A stretch of DNA of 64,000 nt, taken from NCBI GenBank assembly GCA_019096195.1, contig JAGTXK010000021.1, positions 682,001 through 746,000 of the forward strand. The letters are read 5' to 3'. The DNA is from Boletus sp. NGJ (Eukaryota > Basidiomycota > Agaricomycetes > Boletales > Boletaceae). Numbering within the stretch: the first letter of the stretch is position 1; the number at the start of each line of letters is the position of its first letter. Shown one piece after another: positions 11,884 through 22,328 of this stretch. The notes beneath the pieces are model-generated. The model did no database searches. It was not told the DNA's origin and worked only from the letters and a program-made list of their open reading frames with translations. Both the position numbers and the translations under genes were made by a program.

Positions 11884-13307
11884 TTAGCCAGAACCTGCTT
11901 TGTAGACACGGCCCCAAGCAAGCGCTTGGAACCTTTGAAGGATAAGTTGGAGCTGGTAAGTAGTAAGAATTGCAAGTCGACACTCACTGATCATACAGGG
12001 ACAAGGCACCAGCTGCAGCAATACCACGCAGGATATTCGCACCAGCACCATCTTTTGCGAACGATCAGATTCAATACACTGTCAAAGAATGATTGGTTCA
12101 TACTGAACAACGCCTTTGAGCCTTCTTTGACGACAATCTGCCTAGTCGCATCTATAAAAGATTTATAGTGAACCTGGCAGGAATGATGTGAGATGTTGCC
12201 CAGTCCGGTCACAAAGACAATACTTGCCTTTTCTCCCGACGTCATCATCATACGACGCCGGATTGTGTCCATAGGATAAGATGCGAATGCAGCGCCCTAC
12301 AAAACTGCCTCAATTGATAGTCCAGCGACATTTGCAGAGCCTTGACTTACTGTGGTACAAGCCCAACCCACGGCGAAAGAAGCTAGGAAATTCCCCTGGA
12401 GATTCCCGACAAGGAACGTATCCCTAATGGTATCATAACCCCCAAAGCTAGACAAAAAGGCATGTTTGGTCCTCTGCATGGATATAAGCGAAACATATAC
12501 TCACTACAGCCCTCGGTAGACGATGATGCCGAGGATATTAGGAACAAAACCTCTATATAGGCCAAGCGCTCCGTCCGTGCGGAGCGTCTGTCTGTAGACG
12601 TCTATGATTCCAGTGAATTGACGCTGTCCTCCCTTAGCGGCACTCTTCCCGTCAGCAGCCAGCCGTGTTCGAGCACTGATTTTAAAGGTCATGCGGGAGC
12701 ACCTGGACAGGACAGAAAAGCGTACTAGTCAAGGGAATAGACAAAGACAGCGGACGACGCCCCGGCGGCGGCACCACTGGCGATATTCCCTATGACAATA
12801 GGGTCAGCTCGGATCGCCAATCAATCATCCCTCCGACACTACCAAAGACCCAAAGTTCATACCCTTGCGACCTTTTATAGCCGAATCTTCTCTTGAATTC
12901 GTCCTTGAAGGCAAAGTTCAAAGCCTGCGTAGGAAAGTACCTCAAAATATTGGCACCATTCCCCCTCCAAACTTAGCGCGCTGAGTACATCGGATCGTCT
13001 GTTGAAAGATGTAGTAGCGCACAGCTCAAGAGTCCTTCTTCCGCAAAGGTTCTTCTAAAGCAATCCGTGACACCACGATACGGAGAGCTCAGGCGGCCAG
13101 CCGCGATCATGGCTCCCTGATTCTGTATCATCAACTTTACACGCTCGATGGGTGCAGCAACCGTCTTCGAGATGGCCGCAGCAGTACCCCCCATCATGAA
13201 ATCGACTGCATGACTTGTTTCAGAACAACATCAAGGGCAGAGGAAAAAAGTGGCTCGCCTAGGAAAGCATTCGATCCTGAGGCTTTACCCTTTGGGTTAT
13301 CAACCAT
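11884..13307 (-). CDS. Mitochondrial ADP/ATP carrier (AAC-type)
   Basis: Spliced translation gives a full mitochondrial carrier. It begins [19 protein letters not shown], followed by [20 protein letters not shown] (carrier signature 1, PIERVK). Next are [19 protein letters not shown], a second repeat with [14 protein letters not shown], and a third with [22 protein letters not shown] is the diagnostic nucleotide-carrier motif. It ends [20 protein letters not shown] with the stop at 11884. The length, about 310 residues, fits the family. It exchanges cytosolic ADP for matrix ATP across the inner membrane. At least seven introns are needed. Two have GC donors (13206-13258 and 12174-12227), and another hides an apparent in-frame stop at LDY. 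Sequence details such as [14 protein letters not shown] differ from the usual fungal AAC, so this may be a second paralogue. A TATA-like box lies 85 bp upstream. Confidence 0.9.
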
Positions 13308-13390
13308 AGTTTATTACGATCAGACGGGACCAGTGAGTGGGGATTGTGAATTGATGATTTGATGAACTGATGATGGAGGACTCGGCCCAG

Positions 13391-13400
13391 CCTTTTATGC
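13391..13400 (-). promoter_or_regulatory. TATA-like box of the ADP/ATP carrier gene
   Basis: Minus-strand GCATAAAAGG lies about 85 bp upstream of the carrier's ATG at 13307, a usual distance for a fungal TATA element with a short leader. It is a motif match only. Confidence 0.45.
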
Positions 13401-13977
13401 GAACACGCTGCGAGACTCATAGGAACAACTCGGAATGAGGACGGAGCCTTTACATACTGCCACGAGATACGAAGAGACCGGGATGTTGTAAATGAGACTG
13501 TGCAGGTGAGTCAGGTCGAAGTGCTTCAAGGCAGTGTTTCGTCTCCGTCCTCGCCCGACGGCGCTCAACAACTGCCCATAGGAGACAAGAACCCAGTTAG
13601 TGTAGGCAACGCATGTGTGCCAATATGCGCGCACTTGATATGTGGTACTCGTAGTGTCTCTTCGACCATCTTCTGGCTTGAAGTTAGACTTGTCAGAAGC
13701 TGCTCACAAACTTGCTACTGGTCCCTCGTAGCTAATAGGGAGTGTCGTCGTACAGTACATGTTCAAGTCGTGAATAGCGACGGCCCTGGGCAGGTTCAAG
13801 TTGCACACACCGACTATGTGATAATTATCGGTTCCACTCTACCTTCTACCAGCTTCTCGGTCTCAAAATTTCCTACAATAGAGCACTAAAGTATAGAATA
13901 ACAGTGTTGAAGCAAGCGAAATTCTTACAAAGGTAATCAAGCACAGAATCAATCAGTGCGTTTAATACAATACAAAA

Positions 13978-14025
13978 CCAGAGGAAGAAAAAGAGGAAAG
14001 AAAAGAGGAAAGAAAAAAAATCCCG
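13978..14025 (+). repeat. Purine-rich low-complexity tract
   Basis: Repeated gaggaaagaaaa-type units lie just downstream of the stop codon of the DUF6533 gene. On the transcribed strand this is a polypyrimidine tract. It is simple sequence; no function is assigned. Confidence 0.7.
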
Positions 14026-14149
14026 CAGGAGGACCAGCGTGAAGAAATAGTACAAGGAAAAACATGCCACTTATATGGCACTCATAGGTTGGACGTTTAA
14101 CCAGGAACCAAGGATTCCTCAGGGACGTCCACCCCTCGTCTGACATCGA

Positions 14150-15807
14150 TCACTGTATCCCACTGCTGGAGCTCGAGCCTCCCGAAGAACTACTGAATCC
14201 ATTGGCCCCTTGGGTAGTTGCACGAAATTCTGAGAGGGTGATAGGAAGCATGTTTACTTGCTCTTGTTGACTTGTTTCCCTAAGATTGAAGAAAAGGCGA
14301 GATGCAAGAATGCTGTGCATGACCATTTGAGGGCTACGAGATACGGGATGTCAGCAAAGCAGGTTTTGCTGTTTTCTGAGGAAGACCAACGAATTGAGGA
14401 TATCAGAGTATTGCACCTGCGCTTTCGGATTAAAAGTAGTTTAATAAGCTGGATGTGATGAACTCACAGGTGAGCCCAGTGTCACAATAGCATTGATCAC
14501 AGAAAAAACTTAAAAATCATCAAAGCTATGTGCGACGAAGTAGTATGAATAACGCTTACCCATGATAACGGCCACATACACAACTCCGTCACGATATAGT
14601 GTCGTGATTAACCAACTGGGAGGATTATGTCGTTTCATCCTCCAGAATGCTATCCAGTTCAAGGCCAGCATACCTAAGGGGGTGGAGCAGCTTGGAAAAC
14701 TTGCGTTGGATGGGAAGCATGAAAAATTTACCCATCTCGAAGATCATCAGACAGATGTATTGAATTGCTGTAGCTGCTGTACTTTCTACCCCGATGCAAT
14801 TGAGAGCCTTGTAAACTGCTGTGAAGGAGACTAAGCCAGGATAAATAGATATAGTGCCGAGACGAGACTCACCGTTGGTAGGTTTCGAAGCAATGGTCTC
14901 TGAGGGAATAACGGAAAGAAGCATACACACCTTGGAGTGGTGTCAACCAAATTCGAAAAAACGCGCATACAGAAGTACGTACTACTCCAAATGTACACAT
15001 TCCGATAAGAATTTTCCTGTCACACTTCCAGAATGCATATGTCCGCACGATAAGCATCGCTATCGCTCACGTGTTTGATCATATTTTCTCTTACGCCAGG
15101 ATATCATCTTCTCACCTTCCGCAAGGACAATGCACAAGTAGTACACCGCTGGAAGATAATGTCAAAGAGTGTTTGTCCGGATGAGTAGATGGCTGACCGT
15201 TTGTTGCCATTCCAAGGGGCCCACACTATAACACCAGGTAAACCTAGTAATCGAGCGATACAAACAGTATACTCACATAACTCGTTCCTGAGGGTTGGAC
15301 ACGGGACGCTAAAAGGACGGAGCATCGGATCCATCAACCACACCGAAAAGAAAAAAAAGAGTTGCCAACATACTGGGAACTGCCATCAAAATCGCAAGAA
15401 AAGGCAGATAACGCAAAATTGCAAAGTGAATTCTTGCTGCCGTCCACTTCGTGCCATACAACCATTCGAGCTTGGCGAAATAAATCTGAGTCTACCACAA
15501 AACCTGAGCAGCAATGTTGACTCACCTCTTGTCCGAGTGTGAGGCAGTAGTCGAAAGCCTGCAATGCGATCAGCCGGAGAAGATTTAGAGACGTGGCTAC
15601 ATTTGCCCTACCAGCAGCGCGGCAGCGGCGACTACGACATCGACATAGACCCACAGCCTTTGTCAGCTAATGTCTGGATGGGTTTTTGAGGGATCCCTTA
15701 CCGATACCGCACTATAGAAATAAGAGATGGACTTCGAAGTAGGCTGAGTGCGGAGATGAACTCACCTCTGATACCTGCAGATACAATTCCACTGCAGCGA
15801 TAGACAT
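14150..15807 (-). CDS. DUF6533-type multi-span membrane protein
   Basis: The start is probably the ATG at 15807 (MSIAAVELYLQVSE). This matches the N-terminus of Agaricomycete DUF6533 proteins, which continue into a hydrophobic helix and a YxxxLxLxxE motif. Here that is VYVDVVVAAAALL, then AFDYCLTLGQE. Later exons give TQIYFAKLEWLYGTKWTAAR, RYLPFLAILMAVPS, LPAVYYLCIVLAE and then MLIVRTYAFWKCDRKILIG; RTYAFW is the family hallmark. The C-terminus is a serine-rich hydrophilic tail (GFSSSSGGSSSSSGIQ) ending at 14150. About eight exons are implied, and those near the 5' end are not fully resolved. Family function is unknown. These are seven-helix-like proteins widely expanded in mushroom-forming fungi. 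It is probably intact. Confidence 0.75.
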
Positions 15808-16341
15808 TACTCCAGCACACTACATGAGAGTGGAACGGAACGAGTGGGGAACGTGCCATGCGTAATATGAGCACACTGCACGTTATGCCACCATCAGTGG
15901 CGACCCTGCCCCACTGGGCCGTTGTAATTCAAGCGTGCTGGGTGATTAGCTGGGATGCGTCCAAATTACGTTATCCACCCTGGATGCCAGGAGTCGCGGT
16001 CATCCTGCTCAGTGAGAGGCTAACACGGTATGTATGATACAGCCTTATCATAATGCTCTCCGCTGATTTCTTTCGCTGATTGGAAACCGGTGGTTGCTCA
16101 GAAATGTACGCGAATCTCAACCTGGTCTTCAGGTTTCACTATAGCATGGAACTAGTACGTAGTTTATTTCAACGATTAATCCTTGACTACCTGGCATCAA
16201 ACCAACTTAATATAGGTCATCATGGGAGATGTCGTTATGCACTCTCCTCTCTCAATTGTAAAAATACATTCACTGACGAATATGCTACAATCAACCTACT
16301 CGTTAGTAACAACGACAAGCCTCGCATGTACGATTCCGGGT
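15808..16341. other. Intergenic, nothing recognised
   Basis: This stretch separates the 5' end of the DUF6533 gene from the 3' end of the aryl-alcohol dehydrogenase pseudogene. Only short ORFs are present; it presumably holds the DUF6533 promoter. Confidence 0.5.
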
Positions 16342-17698
16342 TCAAGATGAGTCTGGCAAAATCGCACGAACAACAGGTTTCTTCCCAAAGTAAGCAGCCG
16401 AATTCATCATAAAGTTGTAGTCACTGCCGTCGCCCTGTATTACAAAAGTTGTTTGAAAGAACGGACAAAGGGATATGCACAAGAGACTTATGATCATCGG
16501 AAAACCGGGGTCAAATGGAAGAATGCTCTCTTGGTACTTGATGTGCTCGGGGGCGCCCAGCGCCTTGAGAGTAGCATGCAACTGTTCCACTTTCCGGCCT
16601 CCGACGATTGGGATCACATAAGGCGCCTTCTGCATGACATATGCGATCGCCACCGCAGTGATTTTTTTTTAGCAACGATTTCTTTGGCGACCTTCTCCAG
16701 TACCGCGCTCATACCCTTTTCATTGTCCTTTCGCCTCCACTCCGAGTCCGAATCCATGGATAGGCGCTCCTCTCGCCCGACTGAGCATACCGCTCCTCTT
16801 CAAGTTCTTCGTCGGTACGCATCTTCCCGGCTGCCAGTACACTCCACGGAGCGATAGCCATACCTATAGGCCATTGTGAACGACAACAGGTGAGGCAAGT
16901 GCTATGATCTCGAACATACCTTGGGCCCTGCACATCAAAGATCAGCTTGTCATTGCGACCAAGGCCGGCGCCGTGTGTTTTTGGGCAGCATCATGCTGAT
17001 CCACTATTGACAAGCACTCGTCAAATTTCGTGCAAGGGGAGGTCGAAGTGCAGCAAAAGGCATTGTACACGGGAAACAGTGAAACCGATGCATGTTAGCG
17101 TCGAAGCGAGTTGGAAGAAACCCAGAACTTCGTACATCGACATACTCTATGTCCACTGGTGGGATTGGGAGACTTGCATCGAGGAAGTGGATGGCTTTCA
17201 TACGCTCGTTCAACAAGGGAAGGTACTCTACCTGGTACGCGTTCAAAACGTCCTTGACATATTTTCTTATTTGACACGGTTGAGTGATTCCACAGGCCAG
17301 CCAGTACGCTCGTGATCGTGGCAAGACCCCGTTCGTGATTTACCAAGGCCTTTGGAATATCATGGACCGCTCTATCGAGCGAGCTATACTTCCAATCCCA
17401 CGTTCCTCTGCCCATTCACCAATGAACTCTTCCGATCTCTGATCTTGGCTAAGACCAAGTGTCAGGGTCGTGCCAAAACCATACAATCACGAGACACTCG
17501 CTAGTTGTTGGCAGTGTCGATGAAATTTCCGCCGGTGTCGTAGAAGGCGTCCGAAAATTTGAAGGACTCGAATTCCTTGCTCATGCTCCCTATAAACCTC
17601 TCCCATTTGTCCCAAATGTTCATCGCACCGAGTTGGAGCGGAGAGACGTGCACTGATGCATGGGGCGACAGAACGCGGTAACGAGCTCGACGGGACAT
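16342..17698 (-). pseudogene. Aryl-alcohol dehydrogenase pseudogene with an inverted middle
   Basis: The minus-strand N-terminus ([47 protein letters not shown]) and C-terminus ([54 protein letters not shown]) match the intact gene at 54930-56364. The central third lies on the opposite strand between about 16935 and 17398. There the plus strand reads DQLVIATK, then [38 protein letters not shown] and finally [10 protein letters not shown], which is exactly the part missing from the minus strand. The inverted piece also has a shifted frame near 17090 and lacks a usable splice donor after ATK. The segment after AQSGER drifts in frame as well. The host gene is therefore dead. Intact relatives are aldo-keto reductases that reduce aryl aldehydes with NADPH. 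Confidence 0.9.
16935..17398. other. Inverted internal segment of the aryl-alcohol dehydrogenase pseudogene
   Basis: The left breakpoint follows minus-strand MCRAQG (plus ...cctgcacat) and meets DQLVIATK coding sequence in the wrong orientation. The right breakpoint follows GEWAEERG and meets the reverse of SIERAILP. Restoring the orientation gives the family order on both sides, so this is one simple inversion of about 460 bp. A short gat/atc identity occurs at both ends. No longer inverted repeats were seen flanking it. Confidence 0.85.
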
Positions 17699-18018
17699 GG
17701 CATCAGCGACGACGACATGGTGTAGATAGGAGTTTCGGTATACGAGGAGGACGGTGCGTTTTATACGAGCCAGTAGTTGACGTCATGGGCTTACCTATTG
17801 TGCCCTGTTACCAATGCTTGGAAGTCGAACGTCGATGACCACCCCTCGTCGCGTAACGTAGAGAAAGTGCAGACAGGCTCACGCGGGCGCAATCCGACAG
17901 TCTAACGCGGGTCCGTTCACGATATCTAATACAGGGAGAGTCACACTATGAGCGTCTTCGCAAGTCTTACACTACAAGTACAATCTAACCAGCCGGGAAT
18001 CAGTCATTCTCGACGAGC
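17699..18018. other. Intergenic, nothing recognised
   Basis: This is the upstream region of the aryl-alcohol dehydrogenase pseudogene and the downstream region of the protease gene. No ORF or motif of note. Confidence 0.5.
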
Positions 18019-19760
18019 CTAGTTGGTCTCAGCGTCGGTGTACGAGGTCGTCGCAAGTCCAACTTGGGTATTGCCAGAGTCAAAGACCGAGTAGAAGCGC
18101 TGCAACCACCCGAACCCGTCTGTTGCATGTCCCACGTCAGCAAACACCCAGCGCCACTGCGTACGAACGACCTACTGATAAAGTCGAGACCAGATCCGCT
18201 CGAAGTTCCGAGATCAGAGGTGATCAGATAAATCTGGTTGGGTTGGCCACCGAGTACAGAGTTGAGTGCACGGGGCCAAATTTGGGCATTGGGCGTCAGC
18301 TCATATGTAACCTATTGCACGATATCAATCAATTGTTTGGGGGAGGCGATAGTACAAAACTTACCCCACCGATGTTGAAGTACATGCTCTGCAGTTGCGC
18401 GTACTGTTGCTCCGTGATCGTGAGCAAGCCAGTGGTCCTATCCCCAGTACATTCAACCGATTGCCGCGTTGTCATAGTGACAGGGTATCTTACTTGTCTA
18501 GAGTGGCTCCTGTCGCCTGCTGGTAAGCCTGAAAGGCGTCTGTGGCAAGGAGTAAAAGCGTGGTGCCCGTGTCAACAATACCGGAAGTAGTGTTCAGGAG
18601 GGTGGTTCCATTTCCGTAAGTCACCGTTTGATCGATTCCCCAATACTATAACATTGTGCACAGAGTGAGAAGGTTGGTCGCTTAATCCAAACAGATTCAA
18701 CTCACGTTCGACGCGGGAGAGGCGGTTGTGATTGGCACATAGTTGATCTGGCCGGTGTATCTATCGTTCGTAATGAATTGCAAGTCGAAGAGAAAAGACT
18801 GCCAGTGAGTTAACTCACTTGGTGCTATCAGTTCCTCCAAAGGTTAGTTCACCATTGGTGACATCCGTAGTCGATGAGGGTTCATAGAAGATACCCAACG
18901 AATCTGATGAGATCAACCCTTGCGTATAGAGGTTGTCCGTGACTGTCGGGACCTCTGTAGTGTTGGAAACAGTGCCTTCCGTAAGATCAGCCGGGCCGAC
19001 CCTGTGATTCATTTGTCAACGCGCCAATGCTGAATTTCTATGGCATGGGTACTCACCCAAGAATACCATCCACGCCGCTGAAACCTTGGGCAGAAGAAGC
19101 AACGCCGATTGACTGGTTATGAATCACAAGGTTTGTGTTCAAGGTCACCGTATCGGTGTCTGCACTACCATCAGCTCCTGTCTGACCTGGGCAAAGAGAA
19201 GAAAATCCTGACATTCATTTCCAGACATTGTCCCAGAGCCATAGCTGACGTTCTGCGGACGAGGGTATCAATGCATCGCTAACGCAACGTGATGAGAAAA
19301 CTTACGATGGTGTTGCCGGTGTTTTGGCTGGTGCTTGTCGGGTTGTATGCTGTGCTTGCGCCAACCCAAGTGTTTGAACTCCCTATAAGGAATGTTGAGA
19401 TCATCCAACCGAGGCCGTCTTTTATGAAAACCTACCCGTATCAATGAGAAGGGTGTATTGGGTCGGGGGATTCCCAACACCAACGGACATTGTGTATGTC
19501 ACACCTACGGTCAATGCTCGATACACTTCAGAGCCGGTGTCAAGTCTTGAAAACCCACCTGAATCCGTCACATCGATGCTATCACCAACCGCAGGGCTAG
19601 CAACAGCCCTCTGCCTGGCAGCCCGGATAGGCCCATGCGGCGACAAACCAGCAATGAGCTTAGCTGCACGCTTGCGGTCACGGTCGAGAAGTTCCCTCGC
19701 ACCGAACGAGGCTCGGATACGGGTCGAAAAGGGAACGGATTTCAAGACGTATCTGGACAT
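18019..19760 (-). CDS. Aspartic protease, pepsin-like (peptidase A1, Agaricomycete type)
   Basis: Exons read from ATG 19760 (MSRYVLKSVPFSTRIRASFG), through a propeptide-like region, to VTYTMSVGVGNPPTQYTLLI and DTGSSNTWVG, which holds the first catalytic Asp. Next come VSYGSGTMSGNEYTDTVTLN (the flap region), GVASSAQGFSGVDGILG, VGPADLTEGTVSNTTEVPTV and YTGQINYVPITT. The second catalytic Asp is in SGIVDTGTTLLLLATD. Further blocks are LTPNAQIWPRALNS and a C-terminal RFYSVFDSGNTQVGLATTS, with the stop at 18019. About nine exons, each joined in frame. Both DTG motifs are intact. The enzyme should be an endopeptidase acting at acid pH. Oddly, no signal peptide precedes the propeptide from the first ATG (see findings). 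A TATA box lies 79 bp upstream. Confidence 0.9.
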
Positions 19761-19838
19761 AACTGTGTGCACGCCTCAGGTAACGAAACAAAGAGAGTGA
19801 GAAGGGCGAAGATTAATCTGTTCGCTCAAAGGAAAGAA

Positions 19839-19849
19839 CCTTTTATAGG
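19839..19849 (-). promoter_or_regulatory. TATA box of the aspartic protease gene
   Basis: Minus-strand CCTATAAAAGG is a near-consensus TATA element about 80 bp upstream of the protease ATG at 19760. It implies a leader of roughly 40-50 nt and argues against a distant upstream coding exon. Confidence 0.6.
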
Positions 19850-20709
19850 GCCAGAGGCACTGCATTTGACTGTGGATCGATATCGCCATTAACCGTGGTA
19901 TATCATTCTGGGGAGGCGTGGTGCCGGGCTGACAGGACAGCCTGGAAAGAACCCTGAACCGGGTTCTAGCATTAACCTATGTCAAGAAAGAGAACCAAAA
20001 GAAGCTATGGGGGAAAGGAAGACTCTTCCACCGCGGTGTTGTGAACTTCGCTATCAGTGGAAAGTCACCACCGGGTGACAGGCTGATCGGTTCGAGAGAG
20101 ATCACGCATCAATATTAATGCTTGGGTGGTGCATAAAGAACTTACTTGGACGGGCAGGCGCCCATAAAGGGGGTCACCAGGCGTTGTGGTAAACACATAT
20201 AGCGTGGGTAGAATTGGCATGGCAGTCTTCGTCTGACAAGATCCACAGTCGTGTGACAACATACTATTGATACGATCACACTTCGGTCGCAGGCAATTCT
20301 CACTGTGAATTCTCCGACGAAGGTAAGCCAATTCGATGAGGTGGGGGATAGCGCAACGCATGGTTATTGTCTGCTGGATAGGGAATAAAGGTGCATTTAG
20401 TTCTAAATTAGTCCTTGGGCATGGGTAGAGGTTTGGCCCAGGTACCCTTATCGGAATCTGCCAGAGTAGGAACGTGTGTAAGCTCCCACAGTACGAATAG
20501 CATATTCGCGTTTCTGTCCATCAACAAGAAGATGGATACGCTTGGGATACATGGTCTGATGGGGGGATGGTCTAAGCCTCGGTGAACCGTGGAAATCGGA
20601 ACGACGTGCTGGATCACGTGACTCACTGGAAATAAAGATAAGGTATAAATCGGCAAAACCCGAACTTGATCACGGGTAGATGGGAAGAAATGATAGCGGC
20701 GTGCAACAC
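19850..20709. other. About 860 bp with unidentified minus-strand ORFs
   Basis: Two minus-strand ORFs are visible, at 20408-20713 (ending LTHVPTLADSDKGTWAKPLP) and 20065-20361 (ending PTLYVFTTTPGDPLYGRLPV just before a GTAAGT). They could be exons of a small gene or remnant, but I cannot place them in a family, and the first overlaps the stop of the thioesterase gene. Otherwise nothing was recognised. Confidence 0.3.
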
Positions 20710-21957
20710 TCAAAGCTTCGCAGAAGCCTTGGTTCCCTGCCGTATGTTCAGCTCTACGGGGAGCATCAATGCCATTTGGTCAGCTACAGCAATGCAATAT
20801 TGATTAACCCTCCATCCTTTGGCGACGTCTCCCTGTCCAATTTCAGAAGGTGCTGTCCAAACCTCCACCCTCGCATTGTGGCGTCCTTCTGGATTAGTCT
20901 GGAACCGTGATTCGCTGTATAAACCAACAGTACGAGCTGAATAGTAGTCGGATGATGGTACCCTGGCCTTGAACTCTATTGTCATGGCGATGGTCGGGAA
21001 CCAACTGTAAGGGGTATTCCAATCGATATGTCGTCTCTTCTTGGAGGATACTAACCTTTTCTTGTCCCCCATACTTCCCGGCTCACTTGCCGGGAGCAAA
21101 ATGGGCAAGTTGACGAACGAATCACAAAAGAATGGCATGGATGATGTTGTGAGCTTATCGTCCTTGTGAGCCAGCTCATACCAGGCACCCCATTCGACGC
21201 CGCCGCCTCCGACTGATTCGGCCGTCGTCCTCGTTGCGCTGGTTGGATCGTTATGGCTCAACAGGACGGTATCGACAGACACGCGAGTCTCCATCTTTCT
21301 CGCCCACGGTGATCTGACGGCATCGTAGGTCACCGTGCTCGGGTGCGAATGCAGCGGGACACGGCGTGCATAAGGAGATGGCGGTGCCAGAACCTTTTGT
21401 CCTCGGCCGGGTTGCGATGGAGACAGATCACCGAAGAGGAGATGAGCAGTTATTCTTGTGGTGCCCTTGAGATCCGAATGAGACTGACGAAGGAAGACAA
21501 CGCATAGCCACACGAATACACTACGAACCTGTTGCACGAGTTCTGCAAGAATGTTGGTGAAAGTCTTGCCAGATTTGAGCAGCTTAACCCGCACTTGGCC
21601 GATCCCGACGTTGGTGGCGCGAAGGAAGTGTGCGCTGACGTAGACAGGATCTGCATGAGAGGAACCGGAACCGGACTGGTACCGAGTACAGGCCTCCAGG
21701 ATGACGCCCAAGGCGTAGCCTACGGCATTCCAACAACACTCGGTCAACGAAGGCATAGGATTCAAAATGCCTACCTCCTTGCGGAATACTGGATACGGTG
21801 GTCAAAAAATTTGTAAGTTGATGCGAATGGATGGTCAACGCGAGCTCGCTTACGCTACAATGGCCCAACTGGGATCAAGCTCACAACGGTAACAGAATGT
21901 ACCGTCGTCGCTTTTGGATTGAAGCGAGACCTGAAGAGCTTGCGCAAGCGGTGCCAT
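20710..21957 (-). CDS. Acyl-CoA thioesterase-like protein (TesB-type double hotdog)
   Basis: The start ATG is at 21957: MAPLAQALQVSLQSKSDDG, then CELDPSWAIVA. It is spliced to a 14-nt exon (21775-21788) and on to IPQGGYALGVILEACTRYQ, the conserved GGY helix of hotdog thioesterases. It continues DPVYVSAHFLRATNVGIGQV, KTFTNILAELVQQ, then TTRITAHLLFGDLSPSQ. The second half has GGGGVEWGAWYELAHKDDKL, FVNLPILLPASE, SWFPTIAMTIEFKARVPS, GRHNARVEVWTAPSEIGQGD and a final DQMALMLPVELN. Four exons, about 380 residues, which fits the fungal thioesterase-like superfamily. It probably hydrolyses acyl-CoA or acyl esters; the substrate is unknown. It is divergent from the kinase gene, with about 370 bp between the starts. 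Confidence 0.85.
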
Positions 21958-22328
21958 GTACGGCTGTTAGATCAGTGGTGCTGCAGTTGTTTACGTTGGA
22001 CTTGACTGTAGTGGCAACAGAAATAAAAGCGCACTTTGAACGGACGCCACGTGTGTTTGGTGCGGCGTCCTCGTGGCCGTGATACAGTACGCGTTATTTC
22101 CCACGGACTTTACGCGTTGTTTACGAATATTTGTCCATTGTTGGAATAGCCCCTCGTTTGGTGAGAGTTGAGAGCTTGAAGGCCCAGAGCAAGCCGAGTT
22201 GCGTCCTGGTGCGGTCCTGTCTAGTCTTGCATTCCAGTTCTCTGTCATATCTTCCCTCTGTACTTGTATCTGTCCCTTCCAGCCCTTCCCGTATCCTCCC
22301 GCACGTCCCAGACATCCACGACCATATC

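Noticed and set aside
12715-12735. Apparent stop codon in the ADP/ATP carrier after YSLD
   Set aside because: The TAG belongs to an intron beginning gtacgc. Removing it restores SLDYARTRL, so the gene is not broken there.
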